The notes below the pieces were generated by a model. The model saw only the letters and a list, made by a program, of their open reading frames with translations. It was not told where the DNA came from and ran no database searches. A DNA stretch of 54,510 bases, taken from NCBI RefSeq assembly GCF_002632615.1, contig NZ_NITZ01000014.1:1-54510 (forward strand), in the 5' to 3' direction. Below are positions 16,398 through 27,115 of this stretch, in pieces (position 1 is the stretch's first letter; every line of letters begins with the position of its first letter). The translations under genes and the position numbers were made by a program. The stretch is from Xenorhabdus miraniensis (GTDB lineage: Bacteria > Pseudomonadota > Gammaproteobacteria > Enterobacterales > Enterobacteriaceae).

Positions 16398-17915
16398 ATG
16401 AAAAAATCGTTAGTTGCTGTAAGCGTTATTATTGCTCTGGGAGCGGTATGGACAGGGGCATCATGGTACACAGGTAAAAAGCTTGAAGGACGTTTGGATG
16501 GTTTCATCACTAAGGCAAACACTGAACTCAAAAAAGAATTTCCTGAAAGCGGTATCGAATTACAGGCAAAAGACTTCAAACGCGGTGTTTTCAGTTCCGA
16601 TGTCCGTTTAATCCTGAACATAAAAAATACTCAGTCAAACGATAAAGGTGTTCCGTTAAGTAACGAAGAAATTATTTTTAAATCAACCATCGATCATGGT
16701 CCATTTCCTATTGCCAGCCTGAAAGCATTCAACTTAGCACCGCAAATGGCCTCCATCCATTCTGAACTGGAACAAAGCAATACACTGAAAGAGCTATTTA
16801 AACTTACCGAAGGAAAATCGCCAATCAGTTTAGATACCAGCATTAGCTATGGAAGAAGCCTCTCTTCCATTATGAACTTGAGCCCCATTAGCCATACAGA
16901 AGACAAGGAAAATGGTGAGAAGCGCGTTCTGTCTTTCTCCGGTGCAAAAATCAGTATTGATACCAACCGTGATTTAAGTGCATTTTCATTTTCCGCCAAA
17001 AGTGATGAATTATCTTTCAGTGATCCCACCCAAAAAGAGTCAATTATCCTGAAAGGTATTGATTTTTCAGGGGAGAACAAAAAAGGTAATTTCGATATCT
17101 ATATTGGTAACCAGAACTACAGCATTGGCGAAATTGCCATGCTTGGGATTTCTGGCGAAACAGATGAAACTTCTCTCAAGGGATTCAAAATTACGTCCGA
17201 TTTGACAGAAGATAAAGACAACCTGAACATCAAAATCGCTTATAGCGTTGATGGAGTAAAGATTAAAAATATAGATTTCGGCTCAGGTAAACTTGCTCTG
17301 GGCATGGAAAAGTTAGATGGCAAGTCTGTGCGTAAGTTTACTCAGGCTTATCACGATAGTTTAGTGACATCAGATGCGTTATCTTATGATGCGAACTCCT
17401 ATGCTATTCTCAGTAACTTACACTTACTTCTGAATAAAAACCCACAATTCAGCATTTCTCCTTTCAGTTGGAAAAACAGTAAAGGTGAAAGCGCAGTCGA
17501 TTTCAAACTTTCCTTACAAAACATTCCTGAAGAGAAGAACGCGTTATTCCTGATGGGGCCGGAAGAGATGATCCGCACTCTGGTCCAAGATCTGTCATTA
17601 CGCGTTAGCGTACCTAAGGCTATGTTGGTAGAATCTATCACACAAGCAGATATCTTGGACGGCGCAGACAAAACGGCGGCAGAAGCTAAAGCAAAACAAC
17701 AAGTTCAGATGCTTACTCAAGAAGGCATTGAGCAAAAGATCCTCACTGATGAAAACGGCGTTATTGGTCTTAATTTCCAGTATGCCAATGACAAAGTTAA
17801 ATTAAATAACAAAGAATCCAGCCTGCATCAATTCTTGCTTGATAATGAGCTTGTCAGCTCCTATGATGATAACAATGGTGCACAGGACCCGCATGGTGAT
17901 ACAGATAGTGAGTGA
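16398..17915 (+). CDS. ydgA: YdgA family (DUF945) envelope protein
   Basis: A 505-residue protein matching E. coli YdgA, a DUF945 protein associated with the inner membrane. It has an N-terminal uncleaved-type anchor (KKSLVAVSVIIALGAVWTG) followed by WYTGKKLE, then a long periplasmic beta-rich domain; VFSSDVRLIL, DHGPFPIASLKAFNL, SPFSWKNSKGES and LNFQYANDKVKLN are family stretches. ATG 16398 fits the E. coli start; the frame is open nine codons upstream. The function is poorly known; it is related to the AsmA-like group by fold suggestion only. It is followed by a strong terminator. Confidence 0.9.
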   Translation: MKKSLVAVSVIIALGAVWTGASWYTGKKLEGRLDGFITKANTELKKEFPESGIELQAKDFKRGVFSSDVRLILNIKNTQSNDKGVPLSNEEIIFKSTIDHGPFPIASLKAFNLAPQMASIHSELEQSNTLKELFKLTEGKSPISLDTSISYGRSLSSIMNLSPISHTEDKENGEKRVLSFSGAKISIDTNRDLSAFSFSAKSDELSFSDPTQKESIILKGIDFSGENKKGNFDIYIGNQNYSIGEIAMLGISGETDETSLKGFKITSDLTEDKDNLNIKIAYSVDGVKIKNIDFGSGKLALGMEKLDGKSVRKFTQAYHDSLVTSDALSYDANSYAILSNLHLLLNKNPQFSISPFSWKNSKGESAVDFKLSLQNIPEEKNALFLMGPEEMIRTLVQDLSLRVSVPKAMLVESITQADILDGADKTAAEAKAKQQVQMLTQEGIEQKILTDENGVIGLNFQYANDKVKLNNKESSLHQFLLDNELVSSYDDNNGAQDPHGDTDSE

Positions 17916-18029
17916 AATCAGCATGATAAGGCTAAATTTCCTGTATTGAATAAACAGGCAACTGAATAAAGAAAAAAAATCTGCACTGCTGAGACATCGC
18001 TAAAACATCGATAGTGCTTTCATTTTCTT

Positions 18030-18059
18030 GCCAGTCAACACATTGACTGGCTTTTTTTT
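18030..18059 (+). terminator. Terminator after ydgA
   Basis: Perfect 9-bp stem GCCAGTCAA (18030-18038) / TTGACTGGC (18043-18051), a 4-base loop and a run of eight T: a textbook rho-independent terminator 115 bases past the ydgA stop and just before add. Confidence 0.9.
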
Positions 18060-18089
18060 ATATCTGAAATTTAATAAGAAGGATAAAAG

Positions 18090-19091
18090 ATGATTGATAC
18101 ACGGCTCCCATTGACCGATTTACACCGTCACCTTGACGGCAATATTCGCCCTGAAACCATTTTGTCCCTTGCGCGTCAACATAATATCCCCCTTCCTGCT
18201 TATGAACTGGAAGCCCTGCGCCCTCATGTCCAGATCATTGAAAATGAACCAAACCTTGTTAGTTTCCTTCAGAAACTGGACTGGGGAGTCGCCGTTCTGG
18301 CAGATTTAGATGCCTGCCGCAGAGTCGCCGTTGAGAACGTTGAAGATGCCGTCAACGCGGGCCTTGATTATGCTGAATTGCGCTTCTCTCCTTATTACAT
18401 GGCGATGAAGCACCAACTGCCTGTTGAAGGTGTTGTTGAGGCAATCATTGATGGCATCCATTCTGCAAGCCAGCAACATGATATTCAGATCCGCTTGATC
18501 GGCATATTGAGCAGAACATTTGGAGAAAAAGCGTGTTCTCAAGAATTAGCCGGCCTTCTTGCTCATAAACGACACATTACCGCATTAGATCTGGCGGGTG
18601 ATGAACTCGGCTTCCCTGGCCATCTGTTTGAACAACATTTTATCCAAGCGCGTAATGCAGGCTGGAATATCAGTGTACATGCCGGAGAAGCGGCTGGTGC
18701 AGAAAGTATCTGGCATGCTATTCGTGAATTGGGAGCAACCCGTATCGGACACGGTGTTAAAGCCATCACTGATCCAGCTTTGATGGACTATCTGGCTGAA
18801 CACGGAATCGGTATTGAATCCTGTTTGACATCAAACCTGCAAACCAGCACAGTCAGCTCATCAGCGACTCACCCACTGAAAAAATTCCTTGAACACGGTA
18901 TCTTGGCATCAATCAATACCGATGACCCGGCAGTCGAAGGCATTGAAATTCGCCACGAGTATGAGATTGCTGCACCGGCCGCAGGATTGTCTCCAGAACA
19001 AATCCGACAGGCACAGGTTAATGGATTAACAACCGCATTCCTCAGCGAAGCGGAAAAGCAAGCGCTGAAAGAGAAAGTGGCAAGTCGCTAA
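18090..19091 (+). CDS. add: Adenosine deaminase Add
   Basis: A 333-residue zinc-dependent adenosine deaminase (E. coli 333) converting adenosine and deoxyadenosine to inosine and deoxyinosine in purine salvage. Metal and catalytic motifs in order: [10 protein letters not shown] (residues 12-21), SVHAGEAAG with metal-binding His and catalytic Glu further along, RIGHGVKAI, and INTDDPAV with the metal-ligand Asp. AAGGATAAAAG lies upstream of ATG 18090. Same neighbourhood as E. coli (ydgA, add, ydgJ), except for the yfeH insertion on the other strand. Confidence 0.97.
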   Translation: MIDTRLPLTDLHRHLDGNIRPETILSLARQHNIPLPAYELEALRPHVQIIENEPNLVSFLQKLDWGVAVLADLDACRRVAVENVEDAVNAGLDYAELRFSPYYMAMKHQLPVEGVVEAIIDGIHSASQQHDIQIRLIGILSRTFGEKACSQELAGLLAHKRHITALDLAGDELGFPGHLFEQHFIQARNAGWNISVHAGEAAGAESIWHAIRELGATRIGHGVKAITDPALMDYLAEHGIGIESCLTSNLQTSTVSSSATHPLKKFLEHGILASINTDDPAVEGIEIRHEYEIAAPAAGLSPEQIRQAQVNGLTTAFLSEAEKQALKEKVASR

Positions 19092-19159
19092 GAAATATCA
19101 CTATTTATTTTCAAAAACAGCGACTCTCAAAAACTCGTTATTTAAAATGAGTTAACTCT

Positions 19160-19183
19160 AAAGGCAGAAATTAATCTGCCTTT
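19160..19183. terminator. Bidirectional add/yfeH terminator
   Basis: Perfect 9-bp stem AAAGGCAGA (19160-19168) / TCTGCCTTT (19175-19183), a 6-base loop and T tail. It overlaps the yfeH stop codon (19171-19173), so that gene ends inside its own terminator. Confidence 0.8.
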
Positions 19184-20160
19184 TTAGATTTTGAACGTCG
19201 TGCATAACGCTGAGCCAGAACCGCGCAAACCATCAGTTGGATCTGGTGGAAAATCATCAATGGCAATAACATTATCCCTACCATTGAAGCAGGAAATAAC
19301 ACATTAGCCATCGGTACACCATTCGCCAGACTCTTCTTCGAACCACAAAAAACAAGGGTAATTTCGTCTTCTTTGCTGAAGCCAAGCAAACGCGAACTGT
19401 ATACATTAATTATTAACACGAGTGCTAATAAAGCGCAGCACACAATGCCAATCATCATGAGTGAATAAGCATCAATTTTATGCCAAATACCTTCCACCAC
19501 CGCTTCACTGAATGCCACATATACCACCAGCAAAATGGAGGAGCGGTCGGTCATGTTAACCAGTTTCTTGTGTTTTTCCACCCAACCGGCAATCAGAGGA
19601 CGTGACAGGTGACCAACAATAAAAGGCACCATCAACTGCAATATAATATCTTTTATCGCCTGCCAGGTATCAGTATGAGCGCCCCCTTCATGCGTTTGAA
19701 TTAAAAAACCAACCAATAACGGGGATAAGAACACACCTAATAAACTTGAAGCGGAAGCACTACATATTGCAGCAGCAACATTTCCTCCAGCAACGGAAGT
19801 AAAGGCAATAGCCGACTGCACAGTAGCAGGTAAAGCACAAAGATAAAGAAATCCCATATAAACCGTAGGAGACATCCATTCCGGCACAATGACATGCAGC
19901 CCCATCCCCAATATTGGGAATAAGACAAAGGTGCTAATAAAAATCACCAAATGCAGTTTCCAGTGCCCGATACCTGCCAAAATCGCACTACGGGATAATT
20001 TCGCGCCATGCATAAAAAACAACAATGCAATAGCGGCCGTTGTTAAATGTTGAAACCATTTTTTAGCTTCGCCTTCACAGGGAAAAAACGATGCAATGAT
20101 AACCACTGTAATCAGTATCACTAAAAAAGGATCAATTTTTAATTTCTGCAACAAGCTCAT
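19171..20160 (-). CDS. yfeH: Bile acid:sodium symporter-family transporter YfeH
   Basis: A 329-residue inner-membrane protein with about nine or ten hydrophobic segments, closely matching E. coli YfeH of the SBF-like (DUF4137) group. Family stretches: LTTAAIALLFFMHGAKLSR, LPATVQSAIAFTS, GGNVAAAICSASASSLLG, and the sodium-site-like VFCGSKKSLANGVPMA. ATG 20160 is chosen because GGGAG lies about seven bases upstream and the N terminus then fits; the frame is open 15 codons further. It starts 37 bases after ydgJ on the same strand, a probable operon. In E. coli yfeH lies elsewhere, so this pairing is a rearrangement. Substrate unknown. Confidence 0.9.
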   Translation of the reverse strand: MSLLQKLKIDPFLVILITVVIIASFFPCEGEAKKWFQHLTTAAIALLFFMHGAKLSRSAILAGIGHWKLHLVIFISTFVLFPILGMGLHVIVPEWMSPTVYMGFLYLCALPATVQSAIAFTSVAGGNVAAAICSASASSLLGVFLSPLLVGFLIQTHEGGAHTDTWQAIKDIILQLMVPFIVGHLSRPLIAGWVEKHKKLVNMTDRSSILLVVYVAFSEAVVEGIWHKIDAYSLMMIGIVCCALLALVLIINVYSSRLLGFSKEDEITLVFCGSKKSLANGVPMANVLFPASMVGIMLLPLMIFHQIQLMVCAVLAQRYARRSKSKKAD

Positions 20161-20197
20161 TAAAATAGCTCCCTTTGCCTTACCGTCCACGGCTTGA

Positions 20198-21238
20198 TCA
20201 ATCAATCAGAATTGTGCGTTGCTCTTTTGCTGATTTTTCACCTGCTTCAATAAGCTTCATGATCAAAATGGCTTCACTGGCAGTCACTGGGTTAGGCTTA
20301 CCAAACAAAATAGCATCACGAATAGCGGCATAATAAGTACCATAATGGCCGGGTAAAGTGGGTATCACTTGCGTAATTAAGTCCTCACCTTGTGACAACG
20401 TCACCGAACCATCACGTGCATCATAACCCCAATCCGCCCGAGGGGGTCTTTCACCTGCTTTCAAGCGTTCTTCTTGTGGATCCAAACCATATTTGGTGTA
20501 ACTTCCAGCCATACCGTGCAATGTAAAAATAGGCGATTCTGTTGCTGCAAGCATGGTTGCATGTAGCACGACTTTTAAATCAGGATAAGTGAGCTGTGCA
20601 TGAAAATAATCCGCTGTCTCTGCATTCGGACGTATCATGCCTAAATCCACAGTCATCGCTTTTGGCTTGCCGAATAGTTGAACGGCCTGATCCAATAAAT
20701 GCGGGGCTAAATCATACCAAATCCCACTCCCCGCACCGGCAGCTTCACGCCAGCGTTGACGAACAGCAGGACGGTAACGGTCAAAATGGGCTTCATAATA
20801 TTTCAGAGCTCCTAATTTATTTTCTTTAATCAGCGACTTCACTGTCAAAAAACCTGAATCCCAGCGACGATTATGAAATACAGATAACAATAAATTAGCT
20901 TCTTCTGCTTGTTTTTTCAGAGATTCTGCCTGTTCCACTGTAATAGTAAAAGGCTTATCAACGACAACATGCTTACCTGCCGCCAGAGCTTTTTGTGCTA
21001 GTGGATAGTGAGTATCATTGGGTGTTGGGATAACAATAAGATCAATATTCGGATCACTGAACAGGGTTTCAGGAGAGGAAGTCACTGATACCGTTGGCCA
21101 GTCTTTTTTGACTTTCTCTGCATCGCTACTTGAGATGGCCACCAGTTGGACATTAGGGGTTCCCGCAATCAATGGTGCATGGAAGGTCTTGCCTGCATAG
21201 CCATAACCTACCAAACCAACTTTTAAAAAATCACTCAT
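20198..21238 (-). CDS. ydgJ: Gfo/Idh/MocA-family oxidoreductase YdgJ
   Basis: A 346-residue NAD(P)-dependent oxidoreductase close to E. coli YdgJ. The Rossmann motif is GLVGYGYAGKTFHAP (residues 8-22); VIPTPNDTH and HVVVDKPFT, with the catalytic lysine of the EKP-like motif, follow, then GIWYDLAPHLLDQA with the family's conserved D-x3-H. The physiological substrate is unknown. ATG 21238 (AGAGGCAG upstream) matches the E. coli start; the open frame runs 30 codons further upstream. Leads the ydgJ-yfeH unit, divergent from ydgK. Confidence 0.94.
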   Translation of the reverse strand: MSDFLKVGLVGYGYAGKTFHAPLIAGTPNVQLVAISSSDAEKVKKDWPTVSVTSSPETLFSDPNIDLIVIPTPNDTHYPLAQKALAAGKHVVVDKPFTITVEQAESLKKQAEEANLLLSVFHNRRWDSGFLTVKSLIKENKLGALKYYEAHFDRYRPAVRQRWREAAGAGSGIWYDLAPHLLDQAVQLFGKPKAMTVDLGMIRPNAETADYFHAQLTYPDLKVVLHATMLAATESPIFTLHGMAGSYTKYGLDPQEERLKAGERPPRADWGYDARDGSVTLSQGEDLITQVIPTLPGHYGTYYAAIRDAILFGKPNPVTASEAILIMKLIEAGEKSAKEQRTILID

Positions 21239-21398
21239 AACTGCCTCTAAAAATAGTAATACTACGCTCAATACTACAAACCAGTAACAAGACATCAGAA
21301 AATAGCACCACCTATCATACGTTAGCAAATAATCCTGATATCTGTGTTACCATCTTTTCTCTATATCAAAATACTCATTATGGAGCGAAGATTTCTTT

Positions 21399-21839
21399 AT
21401 GTATCAATCCAATGATTATTACCGCATTAGCGGCTGGTTATTAGCACCTGCTGCTTACTTAATCATGACATTAATCGCCGCCAGCTTTATTCTATTGTTA
21501 TATGCCATGATGTTTATCCATAAAAATGAAGCCATCCATCAACTTGATAGTAGCTTTACCACTATGTGGTATATCTCCGTATTAACCTCAGCAATAATGT
21601 GGTGTTTTACTGTTTGGGTTTTGAGATTACTTTTTATTCGCTCAAAACGCTTCCCACGTATTTTTATTATTTGGCTTATGGTTTCTGTTTTGATTGCCAT
21701 AAAAACCTTCGCCTTTTCCCCCATTACTGATGAGATGGCAGTACGATCCTTATTATGGACATTACTGGCTGCCGCTGTTTTTGTTCCTTATATTAAACGC
21801 TCTTATCGCGTAAAAATGACTTTCACACAAGATCGATAA
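21399..21839 (+). CDS. ydgK: YdgK family (DUF2569) inner-membrane protein
   Basis: A 146-residue protein with four hydrophobic segments (about 12-40, 58-80, 88-105, 115-132), starting with the [12 protein letters not shown] stretch typical of DUF2569 and containing the RSKRFPR loop. It corresponds by position and pattern to E. coli YdgK, which likewise precedes the rsx operon. The function is unknown. GGAGCGAAG lies about eight bases before ATG 21399. A 107-base gap separates it from rsxA, so it may or may not share the operon transcript. Confidence 0.85.
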   Translation: MYQSNDYYRISGWLLAPAAYLIMTLIAASFILLLYAMMFIHKNEAIHQLDSSFTTMWYISVLTSAIMWCFTVWVLRLLFIRSKRFPRIFIIWLMVSVLIAIKTFAFSPITDEMAVRSLLWTLLAAAVFVPYIKRSYRVKMTFTQDR

Positions 21840-21946
21840 CATACCCCACAATTGATTGTTATTATTGCCCCTACTTACCTCACCGTCAGGTGAGGAATTT
21901 CTATTCAAACTGTATATTTTCCAGCATATTATTTTCAGGTATAGCA

Positions 21947-22528
21947 ATGACTGAATACCTCTTGTTATTCATTGGCACAGTTTTGGTCAATAACTTTGTT
22001 TTAGTAAAATTCCTGGGGCTATGTCCTTTTATGGGCGTATCCAAAAAACTCGAAACCGCCATTGGTATGGGGTTAGCAACAACATTTGTTCTGACGTTGG
22101 CCTCTATCTGCTCATGGCTGATAAATACCCTAATTCTTGTACCGCTTGATTTGGTTTATTTACGTACATTAAGTTTTATTCTTGTCATTGCGGTTGTTGT
22201 TCAATTTACGGAATTGGTCGTCCGTAAAACCAGCCCGACACTGTACCGGCTCTTAGGGATCTTCCTGCCACTGATTACAACTAACTGTGCTGTACTCGGT
22301 GTCGCCCTGCTGAACGTCAATCAATCCCACGGTTTTCTTCAGTCTGCCGTATATGGTTTTAGTGCCGCTGCGGGTTTTTCCCTTGTCATGGTACTGTTTG
22401 CCGCCATTCGTGAACGTTTGGCTGTTGCCAATATTCCTGCCCCTTTTCGTGGTTCATCGATAGGGCTTATTACTGCGGGATTAATGTCCCTCGCATTTAT
22501 GGGCTTTAGTGGTTTGGTGAAATTCTGA
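21947..22528 (+). CDS. rsxA: Electron transport complex subunit RsxA
   Basis: A 193-residue six-segment membrane protein, same length as E. coli RsxA and homologous to NqrE/RnfA. It begins [23 protein letters not shown] and includes [18 protein letters not shown], where the conserved cysteine helps hold a membrane iron-sulfur centre with RsxE. The Rsx complex passes electrons to the SoxR iron-sulfur clusters to switch off the oxidative response; its Rnf relatives pump ions. ATG 21947 matches the family (the frame opens at 21890). Its stop overlaps the rsxB start as TGATG, pointing to coupled translation. Confidence 0.97.
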   Translation: MTEYLLLFIGTVLVNNFVLVKFLGLCPFMGVSKKLETAIGMGLATTFVLTLASICSWLINTLILVPLDLVYLRTLSFILVIAVVVQFTELVVRKTSPTLYRLLGIFLPLITTNCAVLGVALLNVNQSHGFLQSAVYGFSAAAGFSLVMVLFAAIRERLAVANIPAPFRGSSIGLITAGLMSLAFMGFSGLVKF

Positions 22529-23151
22529 TGATGTCATTATGGCTTGCTATCGGCGTATTAAGTATGCTCGGCTTAAGCTTTGGCTTAATTCTCGGCTTTG
22601 CTGCCCGTCGCTTTAAAGTAGAAGAAGATCCGATTGTTGAGAAAATCGATAATCTGTTACCACAGAGTCAATGCGGGCAATGTAGCTATCCCGGCTGTCG
22701 CCCTTATGCAGAAGCCGTTGCCAATAACGGTGAGATGATCAACAAATGTGCGCCCGGTGGAGAGCAAGTGATGCTCAAAATATCCGAATTACTGGGTGTC
22801 GATCCCCAACCGCTGGATGGCGATGAAAGCGTACAAAACCCAGCCAGAAAAGTGGCTTTTATTGATGAAGAGAATTGCATAGGCTGCACCAAATGTATTC
22901 AGGCATGTCCGGTTGATGCCATTATTGGTGCAAACCGCGCCATGCACACTGTTGTTGAAGATCTCTGCACAGGCTGCGACCTGTGTGTCGCACCTTGTCC
23001 AACTGATTGCATCACGATGATCCCTGTAGCAACTACCACCTCAAATTGGAAATGGGATTTAAACACCATTCCGGTAAAAAACATTCCTGTGACACCTGAA
23101 CTTACTGTGTTCTCTCCGGTTAAGCCTGTTGAGGTTAAAAGCAATGTTTAA
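22528..23151 (+). CDS. rsxB: Electron transport complex ferredoxin subunit RsxB
   Basis: A 207-residue iron-sulfur protein (E. coli 192) with an N-terminal membrane helix ([21 protein letters not shown]), a cluster motif [10 protein letters not shown] (about 50-59), and two ferredoxin-type motifs [12 protein letters not shown] and [12 protein letters not shown]. It carries electrons within the Rsx complex. The C terminus is about 15 residues longer than E. coli, which accounts for the overlap with rsxC (8 bases). Two adjacent ATGs at 22528 and 22531 could both start it. Confidence 0.96.
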   Translation: MMSLWLAIGVLSMLGLSFGLILGFAARRFKVEEDPIVEKIDNLLPQSQCGQCSYPGCRPYAEAVANNGEMINKCAPGGEQVMLKISELLGVDPQPLDGDESVQNPARKVAFIDEENCIGCTKCIQACPVDAIIGANRAMHTVVEDLCTGCDLCVAPCPTDCITMIPVATTTSNWKWDLNTIPVKNIPVTPELTVFSPVKPVEVKSNV

Positions 23152-25384
23152 TCTACTCAACTGGCTTAACAAGAACAAAATATGGGATTTTGACGGGGGC
23201 ATTCATCCACCGGAAATGAAACTGCAATCCAGCCGTACACCATTGCGCTATGCTCCCCTGCCGGATGAATTCATCATTCCCCTGCAACAGCATTTAGGGC
23301 CGGAAGGTGAATTACTGGTTAAGGTGGGTGATAAGGTTCTGAAAGGCCAACCATTGACTATCGGTACAGGCCGAACCGTTCCTGTCCATGCCTCTACCTC
23401 AGGGACGATTACAGCCATCGAACCTTGCGTTACAGCACATCCTTCCGGGCTGAAAGAATTGTGTGTCCGGTTGCGTTCTGACGGCGAAGACCAATGGTGC
23501 GAGCGAATCCAATCTCCTGATTATACAAAACTTAATGCCGATGAATTATTACAACGCATCCAGCAAGCGGGCATTGCGGGTTTAGGTGGAGCCGGCTTCC
23601 CGACAGCGATAAAACTTAGGGGCGGGAAATACAATCTCAACACGTTGATTATCAATGCCGCAGAGTGTGAACCCTATATTACTGCTGATGACCGTTTGAT
23701 GCAGGAGCATGCGCAAGAAGTTATCGAAGGTATCCGTATCTTGATGCACCTGCTCAACCCAAAACAGGTGTTGATCGGTATTGAAGATAATAAACCCGAA
23801 GCGATTGATGCCCTGAACAAAGCGCTCAATGGTGATAAGTCTATTATTGTACGGGTGATTCCAACGAAATATCCTTCGGGTGGAGCCAAACAACTTACCA
23901 AGATCCTGACAGGTAAAGAAGTTCCATCCGGCGGGCGTTCTTCTGATATCGGTGTTCTCATGCAAAACGTCGGTACAGTGATGGCGATTAAGCGCGCTAT
24001 CATTGACGGAGAACCTCTTATTGAACGCATCGTAACCCTGACAGGAGAAGCCGTCACTTCCCCGGGTAACTTCTGGGCACGCCTTGGCACGCCGGTTCAG
24101 TTTTTGCTGCAACAAGTTGGATTCAAACCTAAAACAGAACAAATGGTCATTATGGGTGGGCCATTGATGGGCTTTACCTTACCTGACCTGAATGTGCCGA
24201 TTGTCAAAATCAGTAACTGCATTCTTGCTCCTTCAACGCAAGAAATGGAACCCAAAGAGATTGAAGAAGCTTGCATTCGCTGTGGCTTATGTGTAGAAGC
24301 ATGCCCGGCCGGATTACTGCCACAACAACTCTATTGGTTCAGCCGTGGGCAAGAACATGAAAAAGCTAAAAACCACCATTTATTTGACTGTATCGAATGT
24401 GGTGCTTGTGCTTATGTGTGCCCAAGCAATATTCCCCTCGTCCAATATTACCGACAGGAAAAAGCGGAAATACGGGCTATAGACGCAGAAACACGCCGTT
24501 CTGCTGAAGCTAAAATTCGTTTCGAAGCCAAACAAGTACGTATGGAGCGAGAAAAATTGGCGCGTGAAGAACGCCATAAGAAAGCAGCTGTACAAATAAC
24601 CAGTAATGATAAAAACGCTATCGAAACCGCACTTGCTCGCGTGAAAGAAAAGCAAAACAATGCAGGCGAATCGATCACGATACAAGCAGGACAATTACCG
24701 GACAATACAGCGGTCATTGCCGCACGTAAAGCCAGAAAAGAACAATTACGTGCTCGTCAGGCAGAAAAACAGGTAACTTCAAGTTCAGATACAGAAGTCA
24801 CGGTAACAACGGAAAGTGACGATCCCCGTAAAGCAGCCCTCGCCGCTGCAATCGCCAGAGCAAAAGCGAAAAAATCCGCACAAATCAGCGAAGAGGTGAC
24901 AACGTCATTAAACGAATCACAAAATAGCGGGGAAGATAAACAAGATCCGCGCAAAGCCGCTGTTGCGGCTGCGATTGCCCGTGCTAAAGCCAAAAAAGCC
25001 GCACAAAACCAGCCTGAATCGGCTGTACAACCGGCCGTTAACGCTGAACCGGAAGAAGTCGATCCGCGCAAAGCTGCTGTCGCCGCTGCGATTGCCCGCG
25101 CTAAAGCCAAAAAAGTGGCACAAGACCAGCCTGAACCGGCTGCACAACTGGCCGTTAACGCTGAACCAGAAGAAATTGATCCGCGTAAAGCTGCTGTCGC
25201 TGCTGCAATTGCCCGTGTTAAGGCCAAGAAAGCAGAACAAAATCAGGCTGAATCGGCTATACAACCGGCCGTTAACGCTGAACCGGAAGAAACCGATCCA
25301 CGTAAAGCCGCTGTTGCGGCTGCAATTGCTCGTGTTAAAGCCAAAAAAGCAGCCCAAGAAAAACAAGAAGTTCCAACAGAATAG
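23144..25384 (+). CDS. rsxC: Electron transport complex subunit RsxC
   Basis: A 746-residue peripheral subunit (E. coli 740) with [14 protein letters not shown] at the N terminus, the NADH/FMN-binding-type segment [28 protein letters not shown], and two ferredoxin-type motifs [12 protein letters not shown] and [12 protein letters not shown]. The C-terminal third is a charged, alanine/lysine-rich helical tail containing five [22 protein letters not shown] units. ATG 23144 fits the family; an upstream in-frame start at 23129 lies further inside rsxB. Entry point for NADH-derived electrons by analogy with RnfC. Confidence 0.96.
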   Translation: MFNLLNWLNKNKIWDFDGGIHPPEMKLQSSRTPLRYAPLPDEFIIPLQQHLGPEGELLVKVGDKVLKGQPLTIGTGRTVPVHASTSGTITAIEPCVTAHPSGLKELCVRLRSDGEDQWCERIQSPDYTKLNADELLQRIQQAGIAGLGGAGFPTAIKLRGGKYNLNTLIINAAECEPYITADDRLMQEHAQEVIEGIRILMHLLNPKQVLIGIEDNKPEAIDALNKALNGDKSIIVRVIPTKYPSGGAKQLTKILTGKEVPSGGRSSDIGVLMQNVGTVMAIKRAIIDGEPLIERIVTLTGEAVTSPGNFWARLGTPVQFLLQQVGFKPKTEQMVIMGGPLMGFTLPDLNVPIVKISNCILAPSTQEMEPKEIEEACIRCGLCVEACPAGLLPQQLYWFSRGQEHEKAKNHHLFDCIECGACAYVCPSNIPLVQYYRQEKAEIRAIDAETRRSAEAKIRFEAKQVRMEREKLAREERHKKAAVQITSNDKNAIETALARVKEKQNNAGESITIQAGQLPDNTAVIAARKARKEQLRARQAEKQVTSSSDTEVTVTTESDDPRKAALAAAIARAKAKKSAQISEEVTTSLNESQNSGEDKQDPRKAAVAAAIARAKAKKAAQNQPESAVQPAVNAEPEEVDPRKAAVAAAIARAKAKKVAQDQPEPAAQLAVNAEPEEIDPRKAAVAAAIARVKAKKAEQNQAESAIQPAVNAEPEETDPRKAAVAAAIARVKAKKAAQEKQEVPTE
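24821..25357 (+). repeat. Tandem repeats in the rsxC tail
   Basis: Five copies of a segment beginning GAYCCNCGYAAAGC (coding DPRKAA) start at 24821, 24944, 25061, 25178 and 25295. The last four are spaced exactly 117 bases (39 codons); the first interval is 123. Copies are similar at DNA level, so copy number probably varies among strains, as it does in RsxC/RnfC of other enterics. Confidence 0.9.
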
Positions 25385-25396
25385 TGACATTTATCA

Positions 25397-26476
25397 ATGA
25401 AATTCAGGCCAGTAAACACTGACAATAACCAGCTAAAAGTCGCAAGTTCGCCTTTTACACACAATCAAAAAAGTACCAGCCAGATTATGCTTTGGGTGGT
25501 TTTAGCTGCCACTCCCGGTATTGCTGTACAAACCTACTTCTTTGGCTATGGCACTTTATTCCAAGTCCTATTAGCAGTCATTACCGCATTGTTAGCAGAA
25601 TCCGCTGCTATTGCTTTAAAAAAACAGTGGGTCATGCCTTATCTCAAAGATAACTCGGCTTTAGTGACAGGGTTACTTTTGGGAATTAGCTTACCGCCAC
25701 TGGCGCCTTGGTGGCTGATCGTTCTCGGCACATTTTTTGCCATCATCATTGCCAAACATTTGTATGGTGGGCTTGGGCAAAATCCATTTAACCCTGCCAT
25801 GGTGGGCTATGTCGTCCTGCTTATCTCATTTCCGGTACAAATGACCAGTTGGATGCCACCAGCATCGTTACAAGCATTCACCTTAACCCCTTGGGATAGC
25901 CTGATGGTCATCTTCACTGGGCATACACCGGATGGTTCTACCCTGCTACAGCTACAACAAGGTATTGATGGGCTGAGTCAGGCAACACCGCTGGACAGCT
26001 TTAAAACCGGTAGGCTGACTCACGATATTAATGAAGTATTACAACAACCGATATTGCAGGGTGCTTTGGCAGGTATTGGTTGGCAATGGGTCAATATTGC
26101 TTATCTGATCGGTGGGTTGATTATGCTTAACCGAAAAGTCATCAGTTGGCAGATCCCGACTGCATTTATTTTGTCATTAGGTGCCTGTGCATTACTGAGT
26201 TGGCTTATTGATCCCACTCGCTATTCACCACCGTTATTACAACTCCTTTCCGGCGCAACCATGTTAGGGGCTTTCTTTATTGCAACCGACCCGGTCAGTG
26301 CATCAACAACGCCAAAAGGCCGCTTGATTTACGGTGCTATCATTGGGGTGCTGATTTGGGTGATTCGCGTTTATGGTGGTTATCCAGATGCCGTGGCATT
26401 TGCCGTATTGCTGGCAAATATTTGTGTGCCGCTGATTGACCATTACACACAACCTCGTGCTTATGGTCATAAATAG
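25397..26476 (+). CDS. rsxD: Electron transport complex subunit RsxD
   Basis: A 359-residue membrane protein (E. coli 352) related to NqrB/RnfD. Family stretches: [41 protein letters not shown], and [20 protein letters not shown], where the threonine of SGAT is the covalent FMN attachment site. It starts 12 bases after rsxC and ends 10 bases before rsxG. Compared with E. coli it has about eight extra residues at the N terminus ([11 protein letters not shown]), possibly a start choice, though the ATG is well placed. Confidence 0.96.
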   Translation: MKFRPVNTDNNQLKVASSPFTHNQKSTSQIMLWVVLAATPGIAVQTYFFGYGTLFQVLLAVITALLAESAAIALKKQWVMPYLKDNSALVTGLLLGISLPPLAPWWLIVLGTFFAIIIAKHLYGGLGQNPFNPAMVGYVVLLISFPVQMTSWMPPASLQAFTLTPWDSLMVIFTGHTPDGSTLLQLQQGIDGLSQATPLDSFKTGRLTHDINEVLQQPILQGALAGIGWQWVNIAYLIGGLIMLNRKVISWQIPTAFILSLGACALLSWLIDPTRYSPPLLQLLSGATMLGAFFIATDPVSASTTPKGRLIYGAIIGVLIWVIRVYGGYPDAVAFAVLLANICVPLIDHYTQPRAYGHK

Positions 26477-26486
26477 GGAGATTGCT

Positions 26487-27113
26487 ATGTTAGAAACGAT
26501 GCGACGTCACGGTGTGATCCTTGCAATCTTCGCCGCCTGCACAACAGGCTTAACCGCGATTGTTTATTCATTAACAAAAGACCGGATTGCAGAACAAGCA
26601 GCGTTACAACACAAGGTATTACTGGATCAGATTGTCCCCCCTGCTTTATATGACAATAAAATGCAGGATGAATGCTATTTGGTGGTAGACAAGGCACTGG
26701 GTAACTCCCAACCTCATCACCTTTATCTCGCCCGTAAAAATGGCACTCCGGTTGCAGCAGCACTGGAAAGTACCGCACCTGATGGCTATTCAGGAGCGAT
26801 TCAGTTACTGGTCGGCGCTGATTTTTCCGGCAAAGTATTAGGAGTTCGGGTGACTGAACACCATGAAACACCGGGTTTGGGCGATAAGATTGATACCCGG
26901 ATTTCCGATTGGATAGAGGTATTCTCTGGCAAAAAAGTGATGTCAAAAGGCGATCACAATTGGGCGGTTAAAAAAGACGGTGGGGAATTTGATCAATTTA
27001 CCGGCGCAACCATTACCCCGCGTGCTGTCGTCAGCGCCGTTAAACGGACAGCCCTTTATCTGGAGACGGTTCCTGCACAACTTTCTTCGCTTCCAACCTG
27101 TGGAGAGGAATAA
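26487..27113 (+). CDS. rsxG: Electron transport complex subunit RsxG
   Basis: A 208-residue protein with one N-terminal membrane helix ([19 protein letters not shown]) and a periplasmic FMN-binding domain. The motif [15 protein letters not shown] carries the threonine (of TGATIT) to which FMN is covalently linked; [11 protein letters not shown] is the second family motif. ATG 26487 has AGGGAG upstream and matches E. coli; the frame is open from 26436 inside rsxD. Two bases separate it from rsxE. Confidence 0.96.
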   Translation: MLETMRRHGVILAIFAACTTGLTAIVYSLTKDRIAEQAALQHKVLLDQIVPPALYDNKMQDECYLVVDKALGNSQPHHLYLARKNGTPVAAALESTAPDGYSGAIQLLVGADFSGKVLGVRVTEHHETPGLGDKIDTRISDWIEVFSGKKVMSKGDHNWAVKKDGGEFDQFTGATITPRAVVSAVKRTALYLETVPAQLSSLPTCGEE

Positions 27114-27115
27114 TC

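Noticed and set aside
24757..25464. Long minus-strand frames opposite the end of rsxC
   Set aside because: They are antisense shadows of the repetitive alanine/lysine-rich coding sequence.
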